Source: Paenibacillus borealis
GTDB lineage: Bacteria > Bacillota > Bacilli > Paenibacillales > Paenibacillaceae
Direction: 5' to 3'
DNA: 64,000 nt
Assembly: GCF_000758665.1 (NCBI RefSeq)
Contig: NZ_CP009285.1
Span: 1,488,001-1,552,000 of the forward strand
Position 1 is the first letter of the stretch. Every line of letters begins with the position of its first letter. A program made the translations under genes and the position numbers. The notes beneath the pieces are model-generated. The model was not told the DNA's origin. It searched no databases and worked only from the letters and a program-made list of their open reading frames with translations. Of this stretch, positions 16,690 through 26,058 are shown one piece after another.

Positions 16690-17331
16690 ATGTCCAAACG
16701 CCGCCCTCGCAAACTTAATGTCCAGGCTATTCTGGATATCATTAAAAAGAATTTAGTATGGCCGGAATTAAAAGGATTACCAGATGCCATACATTACTAT
16801 CATCTCACTGATGCACTTGGACGTAAATGGCAGACCATTGGTTGTCATGTTACGGATGCAATTAAAGTTTTTAAAATGGGGGAATACCCGCCTTGGACAT
16901 TAATAATCGAAAGCGCACCATATGATCCGCATATTACCGTGCGAGAACTGATAGCGATGTTAAATTGTGAAGATAATGCATTAGTAAATGACATGCAAAT
17001 TATATTAAACACAACTGTACGATGTAACCAATTTATAAATGTCATTGTTAACGTAAATTATTATAGCATTTTTACAGTGTTATATGATTTGAAAAATGAT
17101 TATCTGCTAAATGATCCAATACCCATTTCAGACTTTGAGGCTATGTATAATATTAACCCAATTGAAGCCTTATCCCGATTCTATCTCGAGAATGTAGATA
17201 CGTTGGATTATTGGGTGTGGGTACAAGCTGGAGGCTCCGCTGAGCTGGCCGTTAATTTCAGAAAGGCGAATCCCACTTTAACGCTAATTGAAGCTATCGA
17301 AAAGCTGGAGCGAATGCGAGATATTACATAG
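16690..17331 (+). CDS. Unknown protein inside the CRISPR locus
   Basis: A 213-aa protein with no family I recognise. It has a basic N-terminus (MSKRRPRKLN), no signal peptide or membrane segment, and a helical C-terminus (ELAVNFRKANPTLTLIEAIE). Codon use is more AT-rich than in neighbouring housekeeping genes, suggesting transfer. GGAGGAAG lies 7 bp before the ATG. It is divergent from a small XRE regulator with shared operators, between two CRISPR arrays. A defence-related or anti-CRISPR-associated role is possible but unsupported by motif. Confidence 0.6.
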   Translation: MSKRRPRKLNVQAILDIIKKNLVWPELKGLPDAIHYYHLTDALGRKWQTIGCHVTDAIKVFKMGEYPPWTLIIESAPYDPHITVRELIAMLNCEDNALVNDMQIILNTTVRCNQFINVIVNVNYYSIFTVLYDLKNDYLLNDPIPISDFEAMYNINPIEALSRFYLENVDTLDYWVWVQAGGSAELAVNFRKANPTLTLIEAIEKLERMRDIT

Positions 17332-17622
17332 GTGCTTGAAATAAAAGGATTTCATTTATTAAGCAGAATTAGTATGGTTTAGAGGGAATAAACTACTTAT
17401 GCAGAATATATTCTGTAGAGTTAGATAGGAGCCGGACGTTGGTGCGAATGGCAAGCTCCCATGAAATCCCCGGCTCCTTCGCACCTCAGAATTTGTCGAA
17501 ACTCTAGGGGATTGAGAGTAGTTATAGAAAGTCAATGGTGGATCGATATTCTTTTTAGAATCGTATTAGCGGAAATGCAGGGAATTGATGCGGAAACAGC
17601 ATGGGTTATGCTGGTTTTCGCT
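17332..17622 (+). promoter_or_regulatory. CRISPR array 2 leader with conserved hairpin
   Basis: AT-rich leader before array 2. It holds an inverted repeat GGTGCGAA (17441-17448) / TTCGCACC (17478-17485) enclosing AAGCTCCCATGAAATCCCCG. The same element recurs in leader 3 (28899-28942), and its left half recurs in leader 1. The promoter-proximal 100 bp align with leader 1 (TATTAGCGGAA, GGGTTATGCTG). Confidence 0.7.
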
Positions 17623-20086
17623 GTCGCACTCCGTGTGGAGTGCGTGGATTGAAATCGGATCTCCTGCAGGAACTTCCTGCAGAAAAATTGTCGCACTCCG
17701 TGTGGAGTGCGTGGATTGAAATACCTTTGAAGAGACCACAAAGCATTTGGATATCCGTCGCACTCCGTGTGGAGTGCGTGGATTGAAATGTCATATCTTG
17801 GACGGCATCCCATCCGGTCAGATTGTCGCACTCCGTGTGGAGTGCGTGGATTGAAATTTCAGGAGTTGTACCGTACCACGTAGTACCCAAATTGTCGCAC
17901 TCCGTGTGGAGTGCGTGGATTGAAATAATGAGGTCTTATACCTTTTATACGATGAGATGTCGCACTCCGTGTGGAGTGCGTGGATTGAAATACCTGTAGA
18001 AGTTACAAGAACAGCTTGATCTGGATAGGTCGCACTCCGTGTGGAGTGCGTGGATTGAAATCTGGATGGCAAGCAGATCGAAACCAATGTATCCCGCGTC
18101 GCACTCCGTGTGGAGTGCGTGGATTGAAATCACCCGGACGTACCGGACGACTACATTGACGAGTCGCACTCCGTGTGGAGTGCGTGGATTGAAATATTAT
18201 TAAGCCTCCTTTAGGCAAGTCTGATAATGCGTCGCACTCCGTGTGGAGTGCGTGGATTGAAATTCCGCATGATGGCAACCATTGCGCCATGGTCAGCAGC
18301 GTCGCACTCCGTGTGGAGTGCGTGGATTGAAATCCTATTTAGAATCATGTCAATAGTGCGATAGTGTACGTCGCACTCCGTGTGGAGTGCGTGGATTGAA
18401 ATGGATTACTCAAGAACTATGTAAACTATGTGGATCGGTCGCACTCCGTGTGGAGTGCGTGGATTGAAATCTGACCCGGCTATTTTTAATCGTGGTAGCC
18501 GTGATGTCGCACTCCGTGTGGAGTGCGTGGATTGAAATAATTGGACAAGGAGTGTGATTTTATGGCTGGGAGGTCGCACTCCGTGTGGAGTGCGTGGATT
18601 GAAATCGCCACCACATCTTATATGTGATACGTCCCTGTGTACGTCGCACTCCGTGTGGAGTGCGTGGATTGAAATACGGATGGTACGACAAGCAGTTTTG
18701 ATACGCATTATCGTCGCACTCCGTGTGGAGTGCGTGGATTGAAATTTCCGCGTGTTGACAAATACGAAGTGAAGGACGGTCGCACTCCGTGTGGAGTGCG
18801 TGGATTGAAATAAGGATGAACTGGACGCGCTTGGGGATATCTCCGTGTCGCACTCCGTGTGGAGTGCGTGGATTGAAATAACGAGGCCGGTGCAGAATTA
18901 CCTAAGTGGTATGAGTCGCACTCCGTGTGGAGTGCGTGGATTGAAATATCCAGAAGACAACAAAGTCATCATTCAGCGGCCGTCGCACTCCGTGTGGAGT
19001 GCGTGGATTGAAATATGGACACCGGCAATCATTGCAAGCTCGGCATCCCCGTCGCACTCCGTGTGGAGTGCGTGGATTGAAATAGCTCTGACGAGTCCTG
19101 CAGCGATAAGGGGCAGCAGGTCGCACTCCGTGTGGAGTGCGTGGATTGAAATGGTGCTGTGCAATTGGGAGGCCAGGCACTTGGAGTCGCACTCCGTGTG
19201 GAGTGCGTGGATTGAAATATCATCATAGTAGATAAGCACATGCTCATTTTTGTCGCACTCCGTGTGGAGTGCGTGGATTGAAATCTGACATACGAACTTG
19301 AACGGGATGCTAACGGAAAGTCGCACTTCGTGTGGAGTGCGTGGATTGAAATGGAAGATACTGCATGAGGAAAAATTGGGCTTCAAGTCGCACTCCGTGT
19401 GGAGTGCGTGGATTGAAATAGCTCGTCATACAGAGTGCCGTCCGGTGCAAGGCTGTCGCACTCCGTGTGGAGTGCGTGGATTGAAATAAGTAGCAGAGAG
19501 GCCCTGAAAAGTACCTGCGATGTCGCACTCCGTGTGGAGTGCGTGGATTGAAATGCAAAGCTCGTCCAGATCAAATGTACGCATAGTGGTCGCACTCCGT
19601 GTGGAGTGCGTGGATTGAAATCCGCTTGAAGCAGTGCCGATATAGAGCTTGCTTGGTCGCACTCCGTGTGGAGTGCGTGGATTGAAATTACCAGTGGGAT
19701 GTACACTGACTCCTATCATAGTCGCACTCCGTGTGGAGTGCGTGGATTGAAATTGCGTAGAGCGTGGGATTCCGATGCAGCAGCTGCTGTCGCACTCCGT
19801 GTGGAGTGCGTGGATTGAAATAACGAGTGCGCCGGCGGGTACCTGCCATTGCTTGTCGCACTCCGTGTGGAGTGCGTGGATTGAAATTCTATGCGTATGC
19901 AAATTTTGGAGTAACAGCGGGTCGCACTCCGTGTGGAGTGCGTGGATTGAAATAGACAAACCCCTTGGCAATATGCTTACTGACCTGTCGCACTCCGTGT
20001 GGAGTGCGTGGATTGAAATGCTCCATCTACTGCCGCTTGAGTTTTCAGCGTTTGTCGCACTCCGTGTGGAGTACGTGTATTGAAAT
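17623..20086 (+). CRISPR. CRISPR array 2, type I-C, 37 repeats / 36 spacers
   Basis: Thirty-seven 33-bp repeats, first at 17623-17655 and last at 20054-20086, with about 67-bp periodicity and spacers of about 33-37 bp. Repeats are nearly all identical (GTCGCACTCC ... GCGTGGATTGAAAT). Exceptions are a T at 19320 (GCACTTCG) and the last copy (GTACGTGTATTG). A much-decayed 38th copy follows at 20120-20148 (GTCACACTCCGTATAGAG). The leader lies left and decay is only at the right end, the expected pattern of leader-end acquisition. The ORFs running through the array are artefacts of its periodicity. Confidence 0.98.
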
Positions 20087-20171
20087 CAGTAAAGGTTGCC
20101 GCGGTTGTATCTTTGCAGCGTCACACTCCGTATAGAGTGTGCCCTGGGTTACTACTACTCCTATTACAAAG

Positions 20172-20208
20172 AGCATCTAACATGAAACAATGTTGGATGC
20201 TTTTTCTT
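20172..20208 (+). terminator. Rho-independent terminator after array 2
   Basis: AGCATCTAACAT pairs with ATGTTGGATGCT across a GAAACA loop (one T-G pair), followed by TTTTTCTTT. It separates array 2 from cas3. Confidence 0.85.
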
Positions 20209-20341
20209 TAGGGCTTTATGGTAAATGTGATGAAATGTTCAAATTATCTCCAATTTTCGACTCCCTTTTCAAAAAGAAATTGCTATGATGAATAAGAGAA
20301 TTCCTTATAGTGGAAAAGACCTATACGAGGGCGGCGATTGG

Positions 20342-22789
20342 ATGGATTACATTGCTCATATCCGCGAAAGCGATGGGCGCATTCAGACGGTGACAGAGCA
20401 TTTGCTGGAAGTACGTGCTTTAGCAGAGGCCTTCGGAGAGAAATTAGGAGTCCGGCATATTGCTGGACTAGCTGGAGTATTGCATGATCTTGGGAAATAC
20501 ACAGAAGAATTCAGAGAATACATATTAGCAGCGGTAAATAATCCCGATGCGCCACCTAGAAGAGGAAGTGTTGATCACTCAACTGCAGGCGGGAAGTTAC
20601 TATTTGACTGGTTTCATCCCTCGTCGCCCGAATATGCGAATGAGAGAGTTAGTCAGACTAAAGCTATTCTTGCTGAAATTGTGGGCAACGCTATTATTTC
20701 ACATCACTCATACCTACAAGATTTTTTAAACCCAGATTTGGAATCGAGTTATTTAAAGCGTGTTCGTGATAAGCATCTTGAAGAATTCTCTTCGCTAACG
20801 CTTAAGATGTTCTTCGAGCAGGTGATAAATGAGCAGGAGTTTCGTCTCTATGTAGACCAGGCGGAGCTTGAGCTCATCGCTTTTCTAAAAAAAGAGCCCA
20901 AGGTAACTCTGGAGCACAGAGCCATGCTGCTCAGTAAATTCATTTTTAGTGCTTTAATTGATGCCGACCGCACCAATACACGCAGCTTCGAAGCAAATAA
21001 AAACGACGATGAAGTGGATCATAAGGTTTTATTCGAGCAATATTATGATCGGCTGATTACTAGAATTAATTCTTTTCAAACTCATAAAAATGCTGATTCG
21101 GAGATCAATCGCTTAAGACGTGAGATGTCGGAGCAGTGCGATGCTTTCGCCAATAATGGGTCTGGAATCTATACCCTCTCGATACCGACAGGGGGAGGGA
21201 AGACACTTGCCAGTGTACGGTATGCGCTCAAGCATGCCAGGATTTTTAACAAACAACGAGTTATATATGTAATCCCGTTTACCACAATTATTGAACAGAA
21301 CGCGGCGGAAGTCCGAAAGATCCTCATGGATGACGAGCATATCCTTGAGCATCACTCGAACGTGGTTGAGGCAGAGACGGAAGATGATGAGCAGGAGGAT
21401 GGGAAGGCTGTAATTGGGCAAAAGTTAAAGCTCGCCAAAGATAACTGGGATGCTCCGGTTATTTTCACTACGATGGTGCAATTCTTGAATGTTTTCTATG
21501 CCGATGGAAGCCGGAATATCCGCAGGCTGCATAACTTGAGCAATGCTGTGATTATTTTTGATGAAGTACAGAAGGTTCCTGTTTCATGTATCTCCTTATT
21601 TAATTATGCAGTGAATTTTCTGAAAACATATGCTAACTCAAGCATAGTTCTGTGTACCGCGACACAACCGGAGCTGGATTATGTTCGGTATAAGCTGCAG
21701 CTTAGTCCAGAGGCTGAAATGATTAGCAGCTTGGACGATGTGGTGAAAGCCTTCAAACGTGTGGATATTATAGATAGAGCTACTGGTGAACAGTTCAACA
21801 CTGATAAACTGGCTGATTTTGTACTGGACAAGATTCAGGATGTGCTCAGTGTACTGGTTATTCTTAATACCAGATCGGTTGTAAAGGCTCTGTACAATAA
21901 GCTTCAAGAACAGGATTTGTCCATTCCTATTTATCATCTGAGCACCTCTATGTGCGCGGCTCACCGTAAAGAGATTTTGGTTGAAGTCAAAAGGCTTCTT
22001 GAAGCTAAGCTACCAGTAATTTGCATTAGTACTCAACTAATTGAAGCTGGAGTAGATGTTAGTTTTAAGTGTGTTATTCGCTCTTTGGCAGGACTAGACT
22101 CCATTGCTCAGGCAGCAGGCCGTTGCAACAGACATGGAGAAGATGAGATACAGCAGGTCTATGTTATTGATCATTCAGAAGAGGATTTGAAGAAGCTGAA
22201 GGAAATCAGGGTCGGTAAAGATAAAACACGGAAGATCTTGGTCGATTTCTGCCGGGACCCGGTACGTCTTGGAGGTCATTTACTGTCGGTACAGGCGATG
22301 AAACAATATTTCCAAGAGTTCTATACTGAACTGGCGTCAAGTCTAAACTACAATATCCCTAAACTGGAAAAAGAAATGACCGGACTATTGTCGGCAGACA
22401 GAGTTAGCAATTCATTTCATAGTGAGTACCGCAGCGAACATAATGCCAGCGTGCCTTTATACCTGCATAATAGCTATAAGACAGCTGCTGAGCATTTTCA
22501 TGTGATTGATAACCATACCACTTCAGTTATTGTACCTTATGAGAGAGGAAAAGAGATTATCGCTGATCTCAATGGTCAGCACAGTATACAGGATTTGTCC
22601 AAGCTATTGCGTGAGGCGCAGCAGTTTACAATCAATCTTTTTAACTTTGAGAAGGATACACTCGGCAAGATTAACGGAATCGTTCCTTATCTGGATGGGA
22701 AGGTATTTGCTCTAAAGGAGGGTACGTATTCCAGTGAATACGGTTTGGATTTGAAGGGCGAGAGTGTAATGGAAGTGAGCTTATATTGA
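20342..22789 (+). CDS. cas3: Cas3 helicase-nuclease (type I-C)
   Basis: An 815-aa protein. The HD nuclease domain is N-terminal: LHDLGKYTEEF with H48-D49 and a later HHSY. The SF2 helicase follows with SIPTGGGKTLAS (Walker A, K287), FDEVQKVP (motif II, D407-E408), STQLIEAGVDVSF and QAAGRCNRHGE (motif VI). Cas3 is recruited by Cascade and unwinds and degrades DNA. I prefer ATG 20342 (MDYIAHIRE), preceded by GAGGGCGG; ATG 20285 or 20288 would add 18-19 residues without a clear RBS. It is transcribed toward the other cas genes, but 600 bp separates it from cas5c. Confidence 0.95.
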   Translation: MDYIAHIRESDGRIQTVTEHLLEVRALAEAFGEKLGVRHIAGLAGVLHDLGKYTEEFREYILAAVNNPDAPPRRGSVDHSTAGGKLLFDWFHPSSPEYANERVSQTKAILAEIVGNAIISHHSYLQDFLNPDLESSYLKRVRDKHLEEFSSLTLKMFFEQVINEQEFRLYVDQAELELIAFLKKEPKVTLEHRAMLLSKFIFSALIDADRTNTRSFEANKNDDEVDHKVLFEQYYDRLITRINSFQTHKNADSEINRLRREMSEQCDAFANNGSGIYTLSIPTGGGKTLASVRYALKHARIFNKQRVIYVIPFTTIIEQNAAEVRKILMDDEHILEHHSNVVEAETEDDEQEDGKAVIGQKLKLAKDNWDAPVIFTTMVQFLNVFYADGSRNIRRLHNLSNAVIIFDEVQKVPVSCISLFNYAVNFLKTYANSSIVLCTATQPELDYVRYKLQLSPEAEMISSLDDVVKAFKRVDIIDRATGEQFNTDKLADFVLDKIQDVLSVLVILNTRSVVKALYNKLQEQDLSIPIYHLSTSMCAAHRKEILVEVKRLLEAKLPVICISTQLIEAGVDVSFKCVIRSLAGLDSIAQAAGRCNRHGEDEIQQVYVIDHSEEDLKKLKEIRVGKDKTRKILVDFCRDPVRLGGHLLSVQAMKQYFQEFYTELASSLNYNIPKLEKEMTGLLSADRVSNSFHSEYRSEHNASVPLYLHNSYKTAAEHFHVIDNHTTSVIVPYERGKEIIADLNGQHSIQDLSKLLREAQQFTINLFNFEKDTLGKINGIVPYLDGKVFALKEGTYSSEYGLDLKGESVMEVSLY

Positions 22790-22865
22790 AAAACCTATCT
22801 GAAATAGATAGGTCTCCGCATACAAAGATATATATTTAAATCCACGCTTCCGCATGGGAAGCGAC
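22789..22865 (-). ncRNA. Predicted standalone CRISPR-repeat guide RNA (CreR-like) repressing the cas operon
   Basis: On the minus strand, 22865 to 22834 is a 32-nt sequence matching the array 3 repeat at 26 of 32 positions. It starts GTCGCTTCCCATGC and ends GTGGATTTAAAT. Four of the six changes are two compensated pairs in the 7-bp stem (positions 7/17 and 9/15), so the hairpin is intact. A 20-nt guide (22833-22814, starting ATATATCTTTG) follows, then a terminator hairpin ACCTATCT / AGATAGGT (22813-22793) and TTTT ending at the cas3 stop codon. An extended -10 box lies 6-14 bp upstream, so the RNA should start at the repeat. The length is about 77 nt. CRISPR-repeat regulatory RNAs are known in other type I systems; this one is predicted from sequence only. 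Confidence 0.7.
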
Positions 22866-22870
22866 GATTC

Positions 22871-22879
22871 ATTATAGCA
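22871..22879 (-). promoter_or_regulatory. Extended -10 promoter of the repeat-containing RNA
   Basis: Read on the minus strand, TGCTATAAT is a full extended -10 box (TGn plus TATAAT at 22876-22871). No good -35 lies at 17 bp, which extended -10 promoters can do without. The start point falls at about 22865, the first base of the repeat. Confidence 0.65.
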
Positions 22880-22933
22880 TATTATTTTGATTTGAAGCGG
22901 TTGGGATTTCTTTAAAGTAATTCATGTCAAAAG

Positions 22934-22961
22934 TTCATATAACATTGAATGCTAATATAAC
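22934..22961 (+). promoter_or_regulatory. Predicted protospacer of the guide RNA over the cas5c-operon promoter
   Basis: TTC (22934-22936), the type I-C PAM, precedes 22937-22952. That stretch matches the first 16 guide bases at 13 positions; the mismatches are at 6, 8 and 12. Positions 6 and 12 are normally flipped out and unread in Cascade-bound crRNA. The site overlaps a plausible promoter: TTCATA (22934-22939), 16 bp, TATAAC (22956-22961). Incomplete pairing beyond position 16 would favour binding without cleavage. Confidence 0.6.
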
Positions 22962-23058
22962 CAGAAGGATTTTTTAAACGAGTTCAAGAATATCTGATCC
23001 GGATTCTGCATATTTTTAACATAAGCCTACATTCTGCCAATGGAAGGAGGAACGAAAA

Positions 23059-23277
23059 GTGAACAACTCAACGTTTTCCCTGGTTGAAGACTATCCAGAC
23101 TACTACAAGAAGAAACCAGTCAGTAAGTTACAGGGATTTTTCTCTAGAAGCCCGGAGTTGCCGTCAAAACAAGAACTCAGCGTAGAAAGTTTGCTGAAGA
23201 AACAGCGATTAAGGATAGGGGAGCTACAACAGGAGAATGAGATATTAAGAAAAGCGATGCACTTATTAACGAAGTAA
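23059..23277 (+). CDS. Small coiled-coil protein at the head of the cas operon
   Basis: A 72-aa protein starting at GTG 23059 with a strong site, GGAAGGAGG (23042-23050). The N-terminal half is polar (DYPDYYKKKPVSKL). The C-terminal half, from about residue 44, is a coiled coil (LLKKQRLRIGELQQENEILRKAMHLL). That zipper recalls the end of IS3-type OrfA, but there is no helix-turn-helix domain and no partner orfB, so an IS fragment is only one option. It is the first gene after the predicted autorepressed promoter, 115 bp before cas5c. I know no cas family that it matches. Confidence 0.6.
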   Translation: MNNSTFSLVEDYPDYYKKKPVSKLQGFFSRSPELPSKQELSVESLLKKQRLRIGELQQENEILRKAMHLLTK

Positions 23278-23323
23278 GGATGTAGACTTCACTAAAGGCT
23301 TTAGACAGCAGGCAGCACTGCCT

Positions 23324-23345
23324 CTGCCTCCGCAATAGGAGGCAG
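23324..23345 (+). other. Strong hairpin in the cas5c untranslated region
   Basis: CTGCCTCC (23324-23331), loop GCAATA, GGAGGCAG (23338-23345) is a perfect 8-bp stem without a T-run. Upstream GGCAG (23311-23315) can pair alternatively with CTGCC. It could be an mRNA processing or attenuation element. Confidence 0.5.
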
Positions 23346-23392
23346 GGCATTAAACAATATAATAGCTTGATTCTGAGAAAGGAGGAGTAACT

Positions 23393-24115
23393 ATGAGAAA
23401 TTCAATTGAATTCAAGGTATACGGGAAATACGCTCTGTTCACGGACCCTTTAACGAAGCTGGGCGGAGAGAAGTTGACGTACAGTGTGCCAACGTATCAG
23501 GCGCTAAAAGGAGTTGTGGAATCAATTTATTGGAAGCCCACGCTCATAATTGTTGTTGATGAAGTGCGAGTGATGAATGCGATCCGTATGGAGTCCAAGG
23601 GGATACGGCCTATGGAATACGGTGGAGGGAATACGCTTGCGAACTATACGTATCTTAAGGAACCGCACTATGAGGTACGGGCGCATTTTGTGTTCAATGA
23701 GAATCGTCCTGATCTGGCGCATGACCGCAATGAGCATAAGCACCACAATATTCTTAAGCGATCACTTGAAGCGGGAGGCCGGAGAGATATCTTCCTGGGG
23801 GCAAGAGAATGCCAGGCCTATGTGGAACCTTGTGTTTTTGGTGAAGCACCAGGATATTACGATACCTATGATGGAGAAATTCACTTTGGCAACATGGTGC
23901 ATGGGATCAACTATCCAGATGAGACGGGCAGGGACCAGATGGAGGTCAGACTGTGGAATCCGGTGATGAAGAATGGTTACATCAAGTTCGATAAACCGGA
24001 GGATTGCACGAAGGTGCGCAGAATTGCGGATATGCAACCTAAGCTTTTTGATCATCACAATGTCCAATCGGTGGATGAACTGTTTGAGGAGATCGAAGCG
24101 GGAGGGCAGTCATGA
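23393..24115 (+). CDS. cas5c: Cas5c (Cas5d), crRNA-processing endoribonuclease
   Basis: A 240-aa protein of the type I-C Cas5 family ([40 protein letters not shown]). In type I-C, Cas5 replaces Cas6 and cuts the repeat 3' of the stem. Y46, K116 and H117 fall exactly at the positions I recall for the catalytic residues of the Bacillus halodurans enzyme (SIYWKP; NEHKHHN), so it should be active. GGAGGAG precedes the ATG. The stop overlaps cas8c (ATGA). It must handle both the 33-bp and the 32-bp repeat hairpins. Confidence 0.95.
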   Translation: MRNSIEFKVYGKYALFTDPLTKLGGEKLTYSVPTYQALKGVVESIYWKPTLIIVVDEVRVMNAIRMESKGIRPMEYGGGNTLANYTYLKEPHYEVRAHFVFNENRPDLAHDRNEHKHHNILKRSLEAGGRRDIFLGARECQAYVEPCVFGEAPGYYDTYDGEIHFGNMVHGINYPDETGRDQMEVRLWNPVMKNGYIKFDKPEDCTKVRRIADMQPKLFDHHNVQSVDELFEEIEAGGQS

Positions 24116-26055
24116 GCTGGTTACTGAATTTATATGAGACTTATAAGGCGAATGTGGACCGTGTCGGTGAGATTGAAACCAAACATAATGATCGTGAGTA
24201 TACGCTTCTTCCGGTGTCCCACACGACACAAAACGCCCATATCACGGTTGAGATTACAGAGGCCGGAGAATTTCATTCGGCAATCGTGAATGATAAAAGC
24301 GATATCAGCACCTTGATTCCTTGCACAGAAGAATCGTCCAGCCGGGCCGGGTCCAAGATTGCGCCTTATCCACTCCATGACAAACTCAGCTATGTGGCTG
24401 GCGATTTTGTCGCTTATGGCGGGCAGATCAAGAAGGAAGAACCTTTCGCGGCTTATATTAAGCAGTTAGAGGAGTGGGCTAACTCACCTTATGCATCACC
24501 AAAAGTGAAAAGTATTTATACTTATTTGAGCAAGAGGAGACTGATACAGGATCTGGTAGCTTGGCGAGTAATATTTTTGGACGCGAATGACAAGCTCATT
24601 GATAAATGGGACAAGAAGTATGAAGCCTTGCACGGTGAGAAACCACCTATCTTCACATTAGTCGCCGGTGAGCAGGAGAGCGCATTTGTCCGGTTTAATG
24701 TTCGGAAACAGAATGATCATACAATGGTCTGGAAAGATTCTGAAATGTTCAACTCATTCGTGCAGCATTATTCCAGCTTGTTAGGCAAAGAAGATTTTTG
24801 TTATGTAACCGGCGAAATTCTGCCCAGTACGGACCGGCATGCGAACAAAATCAGAAATGCCGGAGACAAAGCAAAGCTCATCTCTGCTAATGATACCAGC
24901 GGATTTACATTCCGGGGACGTTTTGCTCAGAGCAGTGATGCGGCCAGTATCAGTTATGAAGTTTCCCAGAAAGCACATAACGCGTTGAAATGGCTGATCA
25001 ACCGGCAAGGCAAAATCATTGATCAGCGGGTATTTCTAGTCTGGGGCAATGATGATTTGGATATCCCTGATCCTAATGCAGACACCTTCACGCTGAAACT
25101 GGAGCTGGAACCGGAAATGGAGCCTGAACTGAAACCGGTTGCTGCTGACGTGAAAATTAGTCATACCTACAAAGAATATGCACGGGAAGTAGCTAAAGCC
25201 TTGGACGGGTACCGTAATAGACTGGCGTCACGTTCGAAATCGAATGTTAATATTCTCATTCTCGATTCCGCGACAACCGGCCGCCTTGCTGTCCTGTACT
25301 ATCGCAATATGGAGAAAAATTTGTATGTAGACCAGCTGATTAAGTGGCATTCTACCTGCGCCTGGCTGCATAAGTACCGTAAGAACGAGCAAGGAGAAAC
25401 TGCTACTTTTTATGGGGCACCGTCTACCAAGGATGTTGCTTTTGCTGCTTATGGACCCAAAGCCAATGAGAAGGTTGTCAAAGGTATGATGGAACGGGTC
25501 CTGCCTTGCATCGTTGACGGGCATAAGATTCCTCAGGATATTGTGAGAAGTGCCTTTCAACGGGCATCCAATCCGGTTGCGCTGGAGAGTTGGGAATGGG
25601 AAAAGACTCTAAGCATTACTTGTGCGCTAATTAATACTAGGGAGGTATACAACGTGGCACTAGACACTGAGAATGATGACCGCAGCTATTTGTTTGGAAG
25701 ATTGTTAGCTATTGCTGATGTACTGGAAAGACGCGCACTGGATTCAGATGAGAGGCGTTCGACGAATGCGATCCGTTACATGAATTCTTTTTCAAGATAT
25801 CCGGCAAGAACATGGAGCACTATTCAATCCTGCTTGTTGCCCCATCAGGCTAGGCTAGGAACGAGAGTGAGATATTACTCGAATTTAATAGATGAGGTAG
25901 CTTCGAAGATTAAGATTGAAGAATTTGATAATAAGGCGTTAACGGGCAAATATTTGCTGGGCTTCTATTCTCAGCGGCATGAGCTTAATTACGGTAAGGC
26001 TAAATCAGGCGATTCCAATCCAACAATTCCAACATCTAATCATGAGGAGAGATAG
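24112..26055 (+). CDS. cas8c: Cas8c (Csd1), large subunit of type I-C Cascade
   Basis: A 647-aa protein, near the length of other Csd1 proteins. It starts [14 protein letters not shown], continues with [16 protein letters not shown], and has conserved [15 protein letters not shown] and FCYVTGE parts. Cas8c recognises the PAM and holds the DNA at the crRNA seed. The C-terminal 133 residues are also made separately as Cas11c from an internal start. It overlaps cas5c by 4 bp and is followed by cas7c after 3 bp. Confidence 0.95.
   Translation: MSWLLNLYETYKANVDRVGEIETKHNDREYTLLPVSHTTQNAHITVEITEAGEFHSAIVNDKSDISTLIPCTEESSSRAGSKIAPYPLHDKLSYVAGDFVAYGGQIKKEEPFAAYIKQLEEWANSPYASPKVKSIYTYLSKRRLIQDLVAWRVIFLDANDKLIDKWDKKYEALHGEKPPIFTLVAGEQESAFVRFNVRKQNDHTMVWKDSEMFNSFVQHYSSLLGKEDFCYVTGEILPSTDRHANKIRNAGDKAKLISANDTSGFTFRGRFAQSSDAASISYEVSQKAHNALKWLINRQGKIIDQRVFLVWGNDDLDIPDPNADTFTLKLELEPEMEPELKPVAADVKISHTYKEYAREVAKALDGYRNRLASRSKSNVNILILDSATTGRLAVLYYRNMEKNLYVDQLIKWHSTCAWLHKYRKNEQGETATFYGAPSTKDVAFAAYGPKANEKVVKGMMERVLPCIVDGHKIPQDIVRSAFQRASNPVALESWEWEKTLSITCALINTREVYNVALDTENDDRSYLFGRLLAIADVLERRALDSDERRSTNAIRYMNSFSRYPARTWSTIQSCLLPHQARLGTRVRYYSNLIDEVASKIKIEEFDNKALTGKYLLGFYSQRHELNYGKAKSGDSNPTIPTSNHEER
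25654..26055 (+). CDS. cas11c: Cas11c, small subunit from an internal in-frame start in cas8c
   Basis: An in-frame GTG at 25654 (codon 515 of cas8c) is preceded by GGGAGG at 25640-25645, an ideal site inside a coding region. It would give a 133-aa helical protein ([20 protein letters not shown] ...). Type I-C systems are known to make Cas11 this way, with a product of about this size that lines the Cascade belly. The visible Shine-Dalgarno sequence supports it here. Confidence 0.8.
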   Translation: MALDTENDDRSYLFGRLLAIADVLERRALDSDERRSTNAIRYMNSFSRYPARTWSTIQSCLLPHQARLGTRVRYYSNLIDEVASKIKIEEFDNKALTGKYLLGFYSQRHELNYGKAKSGDSNPTIPTSNHEER

Positions 26056-26058
26056 AAT

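Noticed and set aside
15442..20083. Many ORFs on both strands through arrays 1 and 2
   Set aside because: They repeat one peptide at the array period (FQSTHSTRSAT, ALHTECD) and come only from the CRISPR repeats.
22834..22865. The lone repeat as a leftover of array 2 or array 3
   Set aside because: It is inverted relative to all arrays, 2.7 kb from array 2 and 6 kb from array 3. It keeps its stem through compensated changes and has its own promoter and terminator; random debris would not.
22925..22930. TTGACA on the minus strand as -35 for the repeat RNA
   Set aside because: It is 48 bp from the TATAAT box, too far for one promoter. The extended -10 is the better explanation.
23059..23277. 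The small cas-operon ORF as an IS3 orfA fragment
   Set aside because: Only the leucine-zipper end is similar; there is no helix-turn-helix domain, orfB or inverted repeat nearby. Kept as an unknown gene.
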